From positions 2,294,001 to 2,358,000 of the forward strand of contig OZ252227.1 in NCBI GenBank assembly GCA_965249175.1: 64,000 bases of DNA. The letters are read 5' to 3'. Source of the stretch: CAZYFH01 sp965249175. GTDB lineage: Bacteria; Acidobacteriota; Vicinamibacteria; Vicinamibacterales; UBA8438. Under the pieces are notes generated by a model that ran no database searches, was not told the DNA's origin, and saw nothing but the letters and a program-made list of their open reading frames with translations. How positions within the stretch are numbered: the stretch's first letter is position 1; each line of letters opens with the position of its first letter. Position numbers and translations under genes: made by a program. Below, piece by piece: positions 33,516 through 43,800 of this stretch.

Positions 33516-36418
33516 TCATCGCTGAGGCCATCATGCTTCTTTCGGTGGCGACGGCCGGGCCGGCCGAGCGTGGCCCGGAGCCTCACCCCATCGCGTCAGG
33601 ACCGGTCCGCGCTGCCCAGGCGGCGCCAGCAGCCGCCGCGGACGACAGCGTCGCCATTATCGCCTTCTCCAACATCTCTCGGATCGCGGAGGACGACTGG
33701 ATCGGCACAGGCATCGCCGAAGCCCTCACCGTCGAGCTCGGGCGTGCCAACGACCTGTCTGTTTTGGGGCGTCAGGCGGTCTCGGGCGCGTTGGAGAACG
33801 TGAGCAGCGCAGACGGCATTGCTGGAGCGACAGCGCTTGCCGCAGGCCGCCTCCTCGGCGTGCAGTGGGTCCTCAGTGGCGGCTACCAGCGGGTGGGCGA
33901 CCAGATGCGCATCACGGCGCGGGTCGTGGACGTGGCGACCGCCACCGAGGTGCACACGGCGATCGTCGACGGCGCGCTGGCGGAGCTGTTCGCCTTACAG
34001 GACCGGCTCGCTGCCGACCTGAGACGCGGGCTGTCGGGCGCGGGTGGTGCAATCGCGACGTCGGGGACGGCTCGCACACCAACCAGCAGCGAGGCGGTCC
34101 CTCCCACCGTTGATCCTCCCGGACCGGCACCGGACGGCGTCGCGACGGCGTCTGGCCGCAGCGGCTTCACGGCGGCGCCCGTCGGCTTCATCGATGGCCC
34201 TGCACCGCCAGTGGCGCCGGAGACGATGACACGCGATGCCGCCGGACGCGTCACGGTGCGGGCGGTCCGGCTCACCGAACCGTTCCGCCTCGACGGCGCG
34301 CTCGACGAAAGCGTCTACGAGACGGTGCCGCCCGTCGGCGGCTTCCTTCAGCAGTTGCCCGATGAGGGGGCGCCCACAACCGAACGGACCGAGGCGTGGG
34401 TCTTCTACGACGACAGCACCGTGTATGTCGGCGCGCGCTTGTGGGACTCGGCGCCCGAGTCACAGTGGATCGCCAATGAGATGGTGCGCGATTCGTTCCA
34501 GCTCGTGAACAACGACTACTTCAGCGTCGCGTTCGACACGTTCTACGACCGGCGCAACGGCGTGTCCTTCATGGTCAACCCGATTGGCGGCTTCATGGAC
34601 TACGAGATCTCCGACGAAGGGTTCTCCAACGCCGACTGGAACCCCATCTGGGACGTGAGGACGGGCCGATTCGACGGGGGCTGGACCGTCGAGATGGAAA
34701 TCCCCTTCAAGTCCCTCCGTTATCGGCCGGGCGCATCGCAGATCTGGGGATTCCAGCTCGGGCGGGCGATTCGCTGGAAGAACGAACAGACCTATCTGAC
34801 GCCGGTGCCGGCCTCCGCCGGGCCAGGCGAGTTCCGTCTGTCCGTGGCTGGCACCCTGACCGGCGTGGAAGTCCAGCCGGGCAACAGGACGCTGGAGGTC
34901 AAGCCATACGCGATCGGCTCGCTCGCCACCGACGTCAACGCCGTCCCGCGCATCTCGAACGACGGTGACGGCGACTTTGGATTCGACGTCAAGTATGGGG
35001 TCACCCAGAACCTGACGGCGGACTTCACCTACAACACCGATTTCGCCCAAGTCGAAGTCGACCAGCAGCAAGTGAACCTGACGCGGTTCAGTCTCTTCTT
35101 CCCCGAGAAGCGCGAGTTCTTCCTCGAAGGACAAGGCATCTTCGACTTCGGGCGCGGCGTCACCATCATCGGCGGGGGTTCCGGCGGGGTCCAGCGCGGC
35201 GGGGGCGGCTTCTTCGGAGGTGGCGACGTGCCCACGCTCTTTTTCAGCCGGCGGATCGGGCTGGAAAGCGGACAGGCCGTCCCGATTCTGGGGGGCGGCC
35301 GGCTCACCGGCAAGGCCGGCAAGTTCAGCATCGGGGCCGTAAACATTCAGACGGACGACGCCCCGAGCGTCGGCGCCCTGTCGACCAACTTTACCGTCCT
35401 CCGGGTCAAACGCGACATCCTGCGCCGTAGCCGTATCGGCGGCATCTTCACCGGCCGGTCGGTGTCGACGGTGGGCGCAGGATCGAACGAGGTCTACGGC
35501 CTTGACGCGCTCTTTTCGTTCTACGACAACGTGAACTTCAACGGCTACTATGCCCGGACGCGCACGCCCGGATTGGACGGCGACGACGCGAGCTACCAGG
35601 GAAGGTTCAACTACACCGGCGACCGCTACGGCTTCGAGCTCGACCACCTGCGGGTCGGCGACCACTTCAACCCGGAAATCGGATTCCTCCGTCGTGACGA
35701 CTTCCGGCGCACCTTCACGACGGCGCGGTTCAGCCCTCGGCCTGCCTCGATTCGCGCGGTGCGCCAGTTTACGTGGGAAGCCAGCCTCGACTACATACAG
35801 AACGGCGCCGGGCTAATCGAGACGCGAATCGCGCAGGCCCGGTTCGAAACGGAATTCGAGAACACTGATCGGTTCGGCGTCGATGTCCAGCAGAGCTACG
35901 AGCTCCTCGTCCAGCCCTTCGCGATCGCGACCGACGTCACGATTCCGGTCGGCGCCTACGACTTCGAGGACTTCTTCGTGTCTTATTCCATGGGGGCCCA
36001 ACGGCGGGTGTCAGGCAACCTCTCGTTCCAGCGCGGCGAGTTCTTCGGCGGGCACATCACGGCGGTCGGATTTGGCGGCGGATTTGGAGGCGGCCGGGTC
36101 GAGGTGACACGGCAGTTCTCAATCGAGCCGGGCCTGTCCATCAATCGGATCGATCTCCCGCAAGGCAACTTCACGGCGACGCTGGTCCAGAGTCGTGTGA
36201 CCTACACCCTGACCCCGCGGATGTTCGTCGGTGGTTTGCTGCAATACAACAACAGCACTGATTCGTTCAGCACCAACGTCAGGCTGCGGTGGGAATATCA
36301 GCCGGGGAGCGAACTGTTCGTCGTTTACAATGACCAGCGCGATACGTCACTTCGCGGCACGCCGTTCCTCGAAAACCGCGCCTTTATTGTCAAGTTCACG
36401 CGGCTGTTTCGGTTCTGA
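33512..36418 (+). CDS. DUF5916 outer-membrane protein with FlgO-like and CBM9-like domains
   Basis: 968 aa, intact. Residues 1-15 look like a signal/leader. Residues 45-175 resemble the FlgO/TolB-N type domain found in acidobacterial kinases (SVAIIAFSNISRIAEDDWIG, LLGVQWVLSGGYQRVGDQMR). Residues 250-430 are a carbohydrate-binding family 9-like domain (RLTEPFRLDGALDESVYETV, WVFYDDSTVYVGARLWDS). The rest is the DUF5916 beta-barrel (SLFFPEKREFFLEGQGIFDF, FSRRIGL, ending FIVKFTRLFRF). The C-terminal aromatic residue fits outer-membrane insertion. Role unknown, perhaps carbohydrate handling. Kinase fragments lie on both sides. Confidence 0.9.
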   Translation: MIIAEAIMLLSVATAGPAERGPEPHPIASGPVRAAQAAPAAAADDSVAIIAFSNISRIAEDDWIGTGIAEALTVELGRANDLSVLGRQAVSGALENVSSADGIAGATALAAGRLLGVQWVLSGGYQRVGDQMRITARVVDVATATEVHTAIVDGALAELFALQDRLAADLRRGLSGAGGAIATSGTARTPTSSEAVPPTVDPPGPAPDGVATASGRSGFTAAPVGFIDGPAPPVAPETMTRDAAGRVTVRAVRLTEPFRLDGALDESVYETVPPVGGFLQQLPDEGAPTTERTEAWVFYDDSTVYVGARLWDSAPESQWIANEMVRDSFQLVNNDYFSVAFDTFYDRRNGVSFMVNPIGGFMDYEISDEGFSNADWNPIWDVRTGRFDGGWTVEMEIPFKSLRYRPGASQIWGFQLGRAIRWKNEQTYLTPVPASAGPGEFRLSVAGTLTGVEVQPGNRTLEVKPYAIGSLATDVNAVPRISNDGDGDFGFDVKYGVTQNLTADFTYNTDFAQVEVDQQQVNLTRFSLFFPEKREFFLEGQGIFDFGRGVTIIGGGSGGVQRGGGGFFGGGDVPTLFFSRRIGLESGQAVPILGGGRLTGKAGKFSIGAVNIQTDDAPSVGALSTNFTVLRVKRDILRRSRIGGIFTGRSVSTVGAGSNEVYGLDALFSFYDNVNFNGYYARTRTPGLDGDDASYQGRFNYTGDRYGFELDHLRVGDHFNPEIGFLRRDDFRRTFTTARFSPRPASIRAVRQFTWEASLDYIQNGAGLIETRIAQARFETEFENTDRFGVDVQQSYELLVQPFAIATDVTIPVGAYDFEDFFVSYSMGAQRRVSGNLSFQRGEFFGGHITAVGFGGGFGGGRVEVTRQFSIEPGLSINRIDLPQGNFTATLVQSRVTYTLTPRMFVGGLLQYNNSTDSFSTNVRLRWEYQPGSELFVVYNDQRDTSLRGTPFLENRAFIVKFTRLFRF

Positions 36419-36419
36419 C

Positions 36420-36495
36420 GCGTGCCCCCTCCGCGCCGACCCCCGCTTCCGGGCCCTCCTCCGCCGCATGAACTTCCCGGAGACGGCGGCAACGG
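36420..36495 (+). pseudogene. Ser/Thr kinase C-terminal fragment
   Basis: Reads CPLRADPRFRALLRRMNFPE, then TAATA, the closing segment of acidobacterial kinase-TPR proteins. It begins right after the DUF5916 stop and is cut by the IS1182 remnant at CTAG 36496-36499. Confidence 0.7.
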
Positions 36496-36499
36496 CTAG

Positions 36500-37043
36500 C
36501 AGCCCGTGGTGAAAGTCTTGAATTAGATCGATCGCCAGAATCGATCGCGGTTCCTATACTCGGCGTATGGCGATGGGTACGAAACGGAAGCGCAACCGTC
36601 AACGGTCCATGTGGATCGCGACAGCGGATCTCCCGCAGAGCGCCGGGCATCCCTTCTATGAGCGGCTGAATCGTGTACTGGACGACGCGGGCTTCGACAC
36701 CTTCGTCGAGGCGCAGTGCACGAAGTTCTATGCCGAGGGCCTCGGTCGCCCCAGTGTGACGCCGGGCCGCTGTTTCCGGTTGCTGCTGCTCGGCTACTTC
36801 GAAGGGCTGGACTCGGAGCGGGCGATCGCGTGGCGTGCCGCTGATTCGCTGAGTATTCGGGACTTCTTGGACTTTGATCTGCATGAGGCCCCGCCGGATC
36901 ATTCGACGCTGTCGCGCACGCGCCGACTGATTGACGTCGAAACGCATCAGGCGGTCTTCACCTGGGTGTTGCAGCGACTGGCGGACGCTGACCTCGTGCA
37001 CGGGCGCACGATTGGGATTGATGCGACGACGCTCGAGGCCAAC
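36500..37043 (+). mobile_element. IS1182-family element, 3'-truncated
   Basis: The left inverted repeat CAGCCCGTGGTGAAAGTC follows CTAG. The right two thirds of the element are missing; sequence after 37043 is unrelated and leads into the IS1595 element. Confidence 0.88.
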
Positions 37044-37046
37044 TGA
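36567..37046 (+). pseudogene. IS1182-family transposase, N-terminal third
   Basis: 159 codons, related to but distinct from the transposase at 17546 (MAMGTKRKRNRQRSMWIATA, LLLLGYFEGLDSERAIAWRA). It ends at TIGIDATTLEAN, just at the first catalytic aspartate, followed by TGA. Confidence 0.88.
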
Positions 37047-37124
37047 AACAGCGGTTCGAGCCCGAGGCCAGCGCGGCACCGCGCCGCGGCAGTGTCAGGC
37101 GGCGCCTTGTATTGTGCTGTCATG

Positions 37125-38231
37125 GGGTATCCATTTAACCGGAGTAGCCCGGATCCGAGGTTCTCCAGGGGCGGTTCGCGGGTGGGCGCTCCAGACTCGG
37201 CGGGGGTCCCGGGGTATACGGCGGCGAAGGCGGGAGAGCCCGAGGGTGCGCGTGGGCGATCAGATCGTGGTAGCGGACCGGGGCATGGGCCACGGCGAGG
37301 TCGAGCACCCGAAAGAACACCAGCCCGCGGCTGCGGGAGCGGCGGCGGTTGAAGCGAAACACGAACTCGTTCAGGTAACCGGGCAGGTGCGCGTCGCCCA
37401 CGGAGCCCTGGTGTGTGCCAAGCAGCCAGCGCTTGACCAGAGAGGCGACCCGGTGGACAGCAGGGAGCAGTTCGTGGGGATCTTCACCTCGGAGCCGGAG
37501 CCGGGCGGCTCGTAGGCTGCGCCGGTCGTGGACGTAACCCAGCTTCTCGAGTCCGTGGTAGCCCTGCCAGCCGTCGGTAATGACCCGGGCGCCGGGCTCG
37601 ACGTGATCGGCACAAAGGCGTGCAACGAGGCGGCCGACGCATCCGCGATGGGCTGGAGCCGGCACCGGCCAAGCCTTTTCGTCTCTTGGACTTCCACAGC
37701 CATGCCGGTCAGCACCTTCTTCCCCCGCGCTCGCCCGCCGCGCAGGCCCGTTTCCTCTCCGCCAATGTAGGTTTCATCCACCTCCACCGTGCCGGCCAGC
37801 CGGTCACGGCCCGGGCGCACCAGCACCGACCGGAGCCGGTGCAACACCGCCCACGCGGTCTGGTAGGAGCCGATCTCCAGCGTCCGCTTCAGGCTCAGTG
37901 CGGAGATCCCGTCCTTGCCCGTCGTGAACAGCCAGCACGCGGTAAACCAGACCGTCAGCGGTGTGCGCGTGCGATCAAAGATTGTGCCCGCCGTTATCGA
38001 GATCCGACCGCCGCAGCTCGCGCACATGATTCGTCGGTCGCTCAGGTACCAGCGCCCCCCATGACCGCAGCCAGGGCAGGAAAAGCCGGCTGGCCAGCGA
38101 AGCCATTCCAGGTAGTCGAGGCAATCCGCATCGGTCCGGAACCACGCCTGGAACTCACCCACGGACGTGGATAGTGCCTGCCAGCGCGGGGATGCTCCAC
38201 GCTCCTAGCTTACTCCGGTTAAATGGATACC
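37125..38231 (-). mobile_element. IS1595-family insertion sequence
   Basis: 1107 bp with perfect 21-bp inverted repeats that begin GGTATCCATTTAACCGGAGT. No 8-bp duplication is seen (TGTCATGG left, GCAGATGT right), so the left side has probably been rearranged. The right end replaces the last codons of the glycosyltransferase gene. Confidence 0.9.
37135..38162 (-). pseudogene. IS1595-family (ISXO2-like) transposase, frameshifted
   Basis: From GTG 38162: zinc ribbon FSCPGCGHGGRWYLSDRRIM plus CASCGGRISITAGTIFD, then GTVEVDETYIGGEETGLRGG with the first catalytic D, and KKVLTGMAVEVQE. After SLHAFV the frame shifts near 37660. The C-terminal half continues in another frame: GARVITDGWQGYHGLEKLGY, then the H/N-containing end GYLNEFVFRFNRRRS. 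Inactive unless the shift is a sequencing error. Confidence 0.88.
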
Positions 38232-39517
38232 GCAGATGTGCTGTTATCTTCGAACAGCGCCTCGAGCTCGGCGACGGCACGATCACCCTCCATCGACGCG
38301 CGGACCCGTTGTCCCATTGTGGCCGCGCAGACCGCGAAATCGGGATCGGCTAAGAGTCGCTCGAGCGCTGCCCGGATCGTTTTGCTGGAGGCGCTCGGCT
38401 TGACCTGCACACCGGTGCCATGGACCTGGAGGCGGGCAGCGTTGTCGTTTTGATCGCGGCCGTGGGGGATGCACAGGATCGGCATGTCGGCGGCCAGTGC
38501 CTTCATTACGGTGCCATGGCCACCGTGAGTGATGACGGCGCTGGTTTGCTTCAGCACTTGCGCATGGGGCGCAGACTTGACCACCACCACGTTGTCCGGC
38601 GAGCTGAAATGCGCCGGGTCGAACACGTCGCCCAGCGTGACCACGGCGCGCACCGGCATCGTGCCGACAGCGTCGATGATGCGCTGCGTCGCCGCCGATT
38701 GATTCTGGAAGCTGGTGCCCATGCTAACCAATACGAGCGGCTCGGCGCTGTCCGCTGGCCAGCGAGATTGCCATGGTGCGGCCCAGCTTGGATCGTCGAG
38801 TTGCGGTCCCACATAGCGGACGTTTTCGGGAAGGATCTGGCGCTCGAAATCGAACTCGCGCGTCGAGAGGAGCAGAAGCTTGTCGAGCCGGTCCATCAGA
38901 TCGAAGGGATGCGCAACCGGTTGGAGCCCGAGGCCTCTGCGGGCCGCCGCGATCGGCGCGTGACCGCTCGCGAACATGCGCATCATCATCCCGTTGAAGA
39001 ACCGATCGCGCAGGCGGCCCAGGGGGCCGGCGGCCGGTTTGAATCCCATGCCCAGGGGCGTCGAACCGGGGCCCGGACGCATCAGGATGTTCGGCATCAG
39101 CCCAGCGCTTGGCAGGCCCGACTTCTCCGCGCCGATCACCGCGCCGAGGAGGAAAGAGTCGACAATGACGGCGTCGATACCCTGTTCGTCGATCACCTCG
39201 AGGACGTCGTCGGCGAAGGCGCGCGCCGGACCGCACATCATCGCATCGCGCGCCCGCTTGAAGGCTGCCAAGGGGCTTCCCTCCCAGTCGCGAAATGGAT
39301 CGTGCTCCTCGCGGCGCGACTCGCGATTGGGGGCGCGGCGGTACTCGCTAAAGCTGCATCTGGCGGTCAGCGCATCGCTCTCGGAAGGATGCTCGCCGAG
39401 AACGTGTACGCTATGGCCTCGCGCGATGAGTCGCTTGGCGACGCCAAGCTCCGGCGGAATGGTTCCGCCGCCGTCCCAGATCACCAACAAGAAACGCTTC
39501 TTGCCCCTTGTGCTCAT
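38219..39517 (-). CDS. MGT-family glycosyltransferase (GT1)
   Basis: 432 aa. It transfers a sugar from a nucleotide donor to a small hydrophobic acceptor. The N-terminal acceptor domain reads RFLLVIWDGGGTIPPELGVA and IDAVIVDSFLLGAVIGAEKS. The C-terminal donor site reads PLVLVSMGTSFQNQ, HAQVLKQTSAVITHGGHGTV and MPILCIPHGRDQNDNAARLQ (the DQ of GT1 enzymes). ATG 39517 follows AAGGAAAGAAGGGGAAGCGAAG and overlaps the stop of an upstream gene tail. The final four codons (AVSI) come from the IS1595 end; few if any essential residues are lost, so activity is possible. Confidence 0.88.
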   Translation of the reverse strand: MSTRGKKRFLLVIWDGGGTIPPELGVAKRLIARGHSVHVLGEHPSESDALTARCSFSEYRRAPNRESRREEHDPFRDWEGSPLAAFKRARDAMMCGPARAFADDVLEVIDEQGIDAVIVDSFLLGAVIGAEKSGLPSAGLMPNILMRPGPGSTPLGMGFKPAAGPLGRLRDRFFNGMMMRMFASGHAPIAAARRGLGLQPVAHPFDLMDRLDKLLLLSTREFDFERQILPENVRYVGPQLDDPSWAAPWQSRWPADSAEPLVLVSMGTSFQNQSAATQRIIDAVGTMPVRAVVTLGDVFDPAHFSSPDNVVVVKSAPHAQVLKQTSAVITHGGHGTVMKALAADMPILCIPHGRDQNDNAARLQVHGTGVQVKPSASSKTIRAALERLLADPDFAVCAATMGQRVRASMEGDRAVAELEALFEDNSTSAVSI

Positions 39518-39520
39518 CTT

Positions 39521-39639
39521 CGCTTCCCCTTCTTTCCTTGTTCGCTAAGAGCCTCGAGTAGCTCGCGCATTCCCTGGGCCGTCGCTTGTTCTGAGAGCCC
39601 GAAGTCACGGCGCAGGACCTTCCAGACCTGTAGGTCTAG
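39521..39639 (-). pseudogene. 3' tail of a gene upstream of the glycosyltransferase
   Basis: The minus frame reads LDLQVWKVLRRDFGLSEQAT, then AQGMRELLEALSEQ and a lysine/arginine tail, ending in a TGA that overlaps the glycosyltransferase ATG. This implies an operon. The 5' part is missing: a MITE is inserted at CTAG 39636 and beyond it lies a divergent gene. Family unknown. Confidence 0.5.
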
Positions 39640-39728
39640 CAGCCCGTGAGGAAAGTCGCGCGTTGCACCGGAGACCGTCGAGGGGATGAATCGGCGGTCG
39701 AATGCCGCGGGACTTTCACCACGGGCTG
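39640..39728. mobile_element. MITE of the IS1182 family, 89 bp
   Basis: Left arm CAGCCCGTGAGGAAAGTC and right arm, reversed, CAGCCCGTGGTGAAAGTC match in 16 of 18 positions and match the IS1182 ends at 17481 and 36500. It is flanked by CTAG on the left and CTAA on the right (a one-base change from the expected CTAG). The interior of about 50 bp has no coding capacity. Confidence 0.85.
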
Positions 39729-39745
39729 CTAAGGAGGACGACTCA

Positions 39746-40409
39746 ATGAAACTCTACCTGCGTTTCCTGTTCGCCGTGGCCATCACGCTCCCGGTGCTGC
39801 CAGTCGGTACTGACGCTCACTTCCAGCTGCTGGAGCCGGCGTCCTCGGTCGAGGAGAACCCGCTTGGCGACCCCCAGAAGCTCGGACCGTGCGGCGGCGA
39901 CCCGCGCGGCGAGAACGCAGAGCTTCTGACAGGCGCCGTCACCGAGGTCACCGGCGGTTCCCAGCTCCACGTGAAGATCCAGGAAACGATTTTCCACTCG
40001 GGCCACTACCGCATCGCACTCTCGGTGAACTCACGGAACGAGCTGCCGCCGGACCCGATAACCTTCGAGAAGTACACGGACAGAGGCGTGTATTCAACCT
40101 GGGGAGCGATTCAAAGCCCGCCGCAGATCCCCGTCATCGCTGACGGCCTGTTCAGGCACTATCCAGAAGAAGGCCAGCGTGCCTCCTTCAGACCCGAGAC
40201 GCCGATGGCTCCATGGGAGACCGACATCCCACTCCCGAACATCACCTGCGAGAAGTGCACGCTACAAGTGATCCAAATTCATGGCAGATCACGCGTATAA
40301 CCAGCCAGGCGGCTACTCCTACCACCACTGCGCTGACCTGAAAATTACGGCGGATCCGTCGAAGCCGATCGACGAGGGCTGGCTGACGACGACGACGACA
40401 GGAAACTAG
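39746..40409 (+). pseudogene. SCE4755-type polysaccharide monooxygenase-like protein, frameshift
   Basis: ATG 39746 after AAGGAGGACGACTCA. The signal peptide MKLYLRFLFAVAITLPVLPV ends at TDA, leaving His as the first mature residue (HFQLLEPASS). This is how copper histidine-brace enzymes begin. GDPQKLGPCGG and NITCEKCTLQVIQ follow. One extra A at 40275-40277 shifts the frame to an early stop at 40300. In the correct frame the gene continues MADHAYNQPGGYSYHHCADL, KITADPSKP to TAG 40409, supplying the second His-rich motif. Family activity is predicted rather than proven in most members. Confidence 0.78.
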
Positions 40410-40479
40410 AAGCCATCTCACACACTCCGCATCAGGATGAGGCAGCTAAGAAGTTCTCGGGAAAGCTACCTCGGCACCT

Positions 40480-40795
40480 GGACGTTCCGCTTGACGTGAC
40501 GGGTGCGACTCAAGAGGCTCTCGATCGCATTGGTCGTGGCCAGCGACCGCTGCAGCCGCTCGGACAGCCCGAGCGCGATCACGGTGAGCGTCTCGTCAAG
40601 CCCCTCCCGGACACTAGCGGCCGCACTCGGATGCTCGCCATCCAACCGGCGGGCGAGGTCCTGCAGGCACCGCCGGGCCGTCTTGACGTCGGCCCTCGCA
40701 TAGGCGCGCGTGAGGATCGCCCGGACGCAGGCCGTTGCACCTCCGGGAGATGCTCGAGCACGTGTGCCGCTTGTGGACCTGACACCAATTTATGT
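40480..40795 (-). pseudogene. Fragment of an ISb-related IS256 transposase
   Basis: The minus strand reads HVLEHLPEVQRP, (shift) RAYARADVKTARRCLQDLAR, ASVREGLDETLTVIALGLSE and TTNAIESLLSRTRHVKRNVQ. It covers the C-terminal third including the catalytic Glu and is similar to ISb but clearly diverged. No ends are present. Confidence 0.85.
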
Positions 40796-40805
40796 CGTGC
40801 GTTCC

Positions 40806-43800
40806 TCAGCCTTTGAGGTCCCATCGCCCCGGGGCGAACACGCCGACTGTGCGCTTGGGGTCTGCGAACCCCTGATCCCGCAGCCAGCCGTCGGCGGTCT
40901 CCACGAGGTCGTGTCCCTCCCCGCCACCGACCAGCGTTCCGAGTCGTCGCTGCACGGCGGCCCGACGCAGCTTCATACCGCCCTCGTCGAACCCCCGGTC
41001 GGCGCGCCGTAGCCAGGCGACCGCGGCCTCCCGATCGTCCTGGTAGCTGGCGATGCCGGCGCGGATCAGCGCGCCCAGTGGCGGTCCCCACGCGACGCCC
41101 TCGCGCTCGAGCCGTCTGGCGTCGGCCGCGGCCAGACGAAAGTGTGAGCGGATCGTCTTCGGGTCGAGCCCGGCGCTAGCGGAGGCCAGTGCGGCTCGGG
41201 CGCGCTGGTCGTGCCGGTTCATCCTGGTCGACTGCTCGAGCAGCCGCACCGCCGCTGCGGTAGACCAGTGATCGGTCACGAACGCCCAAGCGATGTCGGC
41301 CGGACCGGCATACAGCAGGAACTCGCCCTGGCGATACAGGCTCGACGCGCGCTGGAACGTCGCGTGGCTGGTCGAGAACCTGGACATGGCGGCATCGATG
41401 TCCTCGACCGCAGCCTGGGGCGCGTTGTCCGCGAAGCAGGTAACGCTGGCGCGGTGAATCCGCATGGAAACCTCTCCGTAGAGATTGCCTTGTTCGCGGG
41501 CCTCGCGGAGGTAGCCGGGCACGCGTCGGCGAAACTCCCGGAACTCTCCGGCCTCGAACAGACACTCCAGCGCGTAAACCCGGCAGGTCACCACCTCGGT
41601 AGCCAGTCCGGCGCATTGCTCCCGGAAGATGTGCCCCGCCTCATCGAGTTGCTCGCGGCCCTGCCGCCAGTGGCCGGCCATCATCGCGATCATCCCAGCG
41701 GACAGCTTCAACAGCCCCTGCATGCGCGGGTGCTCCCCCGCCAGCTCCGTGGCCCGTGACAGGAGGCGCCGGCCTCGCGGTCGGCTGCCCGCGCTGGCGG
41801 CGTCGGCCACCGCTTGGAACGACAGCGCCAGGATCAGATGGCGAGTCTGCAGCTCGACGGCACGGACGATCGCGGTGTTGCTGAGCGCCCGGCAGGCAGA
41901 CCGGCAGAAGTCGATGCGGAGGAGGTCCCCGGGAGCGACCTGCGTCTCGGAGCGCTGGTGAAACCGGACACCCCGCAGCAGCCGATACGGTAGCCAAAAC
42001 ACCAGCGACAGCAGCGCGCGCCGTGGGGTGGACGCGAGCCGCAGCCCCACCACGGCCAGCACGTGACGGAAACAGGGTCATGCCCTCGTCGACGTGTCCC
42101 CCTAGCAACAGTTGCTCGGCGGCGAGGCGGTTCAGCTCGAGCTGCTCGCTGGCCGAGGCGTCTATCACGGCGGCCCGGTAGGCGCGGGCCGCGTCGATCG
42201 GGCGGCCCGCGCTGGCGATGGCGTCTCCGAGTTTCACCGCGAGCGGGAGCTCGGTGGCGCCGGTGGACGTCTCGTCTCGCCGGTCGCCCAGGGCGGTGGA
42301 CAGTTCTTCGCTACGCCGGTGCTCCCAGCCGTTGGACGCCGGGCGAGCCTGCGCGGTGGGGGAGCGGGCCGGCCGCAGAGTCGCGGCCCGCCGGTAGAGC
42401 TCGGCGGCGCGGTCGAACGCCAGGGACTCGCTCGCCTGGTCGGCGGCAGCCTCGGCATATCGGGCCGCTCGCGCCAGGTCGCCGGCTCCCTCGAAGTGAC
42501 GCGCCGGCGCCTCGGGGTCGGCCTGACCGGTCGCCTCAAGGGCCAGTGCCAGCCGATTGTGATGTCCCCGTCGCGCGTCGGGTGACAGCGCCGCGGCGAT
42601 CGCCTCCCGGATACGGTCGTGATACGGCTCGACCTGGGTGTCGCCGTCGAGCACGGCCGTGCGGATGAACTGGGCGGCGCGAAGGGGAGCCAGCACGTCG
42701 AAGTCCGACGAATCGAGGGCCGCGGCCTCCGTTGCCACCGACAGTGGAACTGGGCGCCCCGCCACCGCGGTCACCTCCAGCAGTCGTCTCGACTCGGTTG
42801 GCAGCTGAGCGGCCCGGGCGTCAAGCAGGCGGCCCAGGTTTGCCTCGGCCTCGCCGACTTCCCCGTGACGCGCGAGTTGGGCGATGAAAAAGGGGTTGCC
42901 GCCAGCCTCGCTAGCGATACGGTTGGCCCGTCCTGCCACACCGGCCGCTCCCGGTCCGATCAGCGTGGCGGCCAGCTCCCGAGACTCGGCATTCGAAAGT
43001 TCGGTCACTAGGACCTCGGCCACGTGAGCCTCGGGGCCTACCAGCTCGCGTATCGGCAGGAGCCGGGCGAGGGTGGGGCTCGTCGACGCGTCCTCACTGC
43101 GATAGCAAAACAGCAGCAACAACGAGGGGGCATCGGGAGGGCGGAGCAGCTCGCCCAGGAGGTCGGCGCTGTCGGCGTCGCCCCACTGCAGGTCGTCGAT
43201 GACGAGCACCAGGGGTGACCGTTCTGCCAGGCGGCCGAGCAGCTCCCGTAATGCGCCGAACGCCCGGCGGCGGATCTCGAGGGTGTCGGGGATCGCGGCC
43301 TCCCGCCGAGGCGTCCCGACGATCGCGGGGACCTGGCGTAGCACGGGGAAGACCCGGGCCAGCGCGGTGACCCTGCGTGGAAGCAGCGACTCTCCCCGGT
43401 CCCGGGGCAGGCGCCGAAGATACTGGCTCAACGCGTCGACCACGCTGTCGAGCGCCTTGAACGGCACTGCTTCCTGCTCGAAACACCGCCCCTGTAGCAC
43501 CACGGTGTCACGAGCCGGGTCCAGCAAGGTCTGCAGGAACTGGCGGATGAGCACGGTCTTGCCGAGCCCCGAGCGTCCCCGGACGCCTACCACGGCCGTC
43601 CGGCCATCGTTCATCGCATCGAATCCGGCACGCAGCGTGCGCAGCTGTTCGGCACGGCCGACGAAGGCCGACCCGGCGGCGGGCTGACGGACGGCGGCCG
43701 GGACCCGAGCACCCCCCGTACCCCCCAGACGCGCCAGTATCTCGCTGCCGGGTGGTCGGGCGTCTGGCACTCTCTGCAGCAGCTCGAGACAGAGCGTCTC

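Noticed and set aside
36490..36512. Kinase C-terminal tail stopping at the TAG of CTAG, as the IS1182 transposase does
   Set aside because: The kinase frame reads GCT AGC AGC there, so TAG is out of frame; the frame stops at TGA inside the IS.
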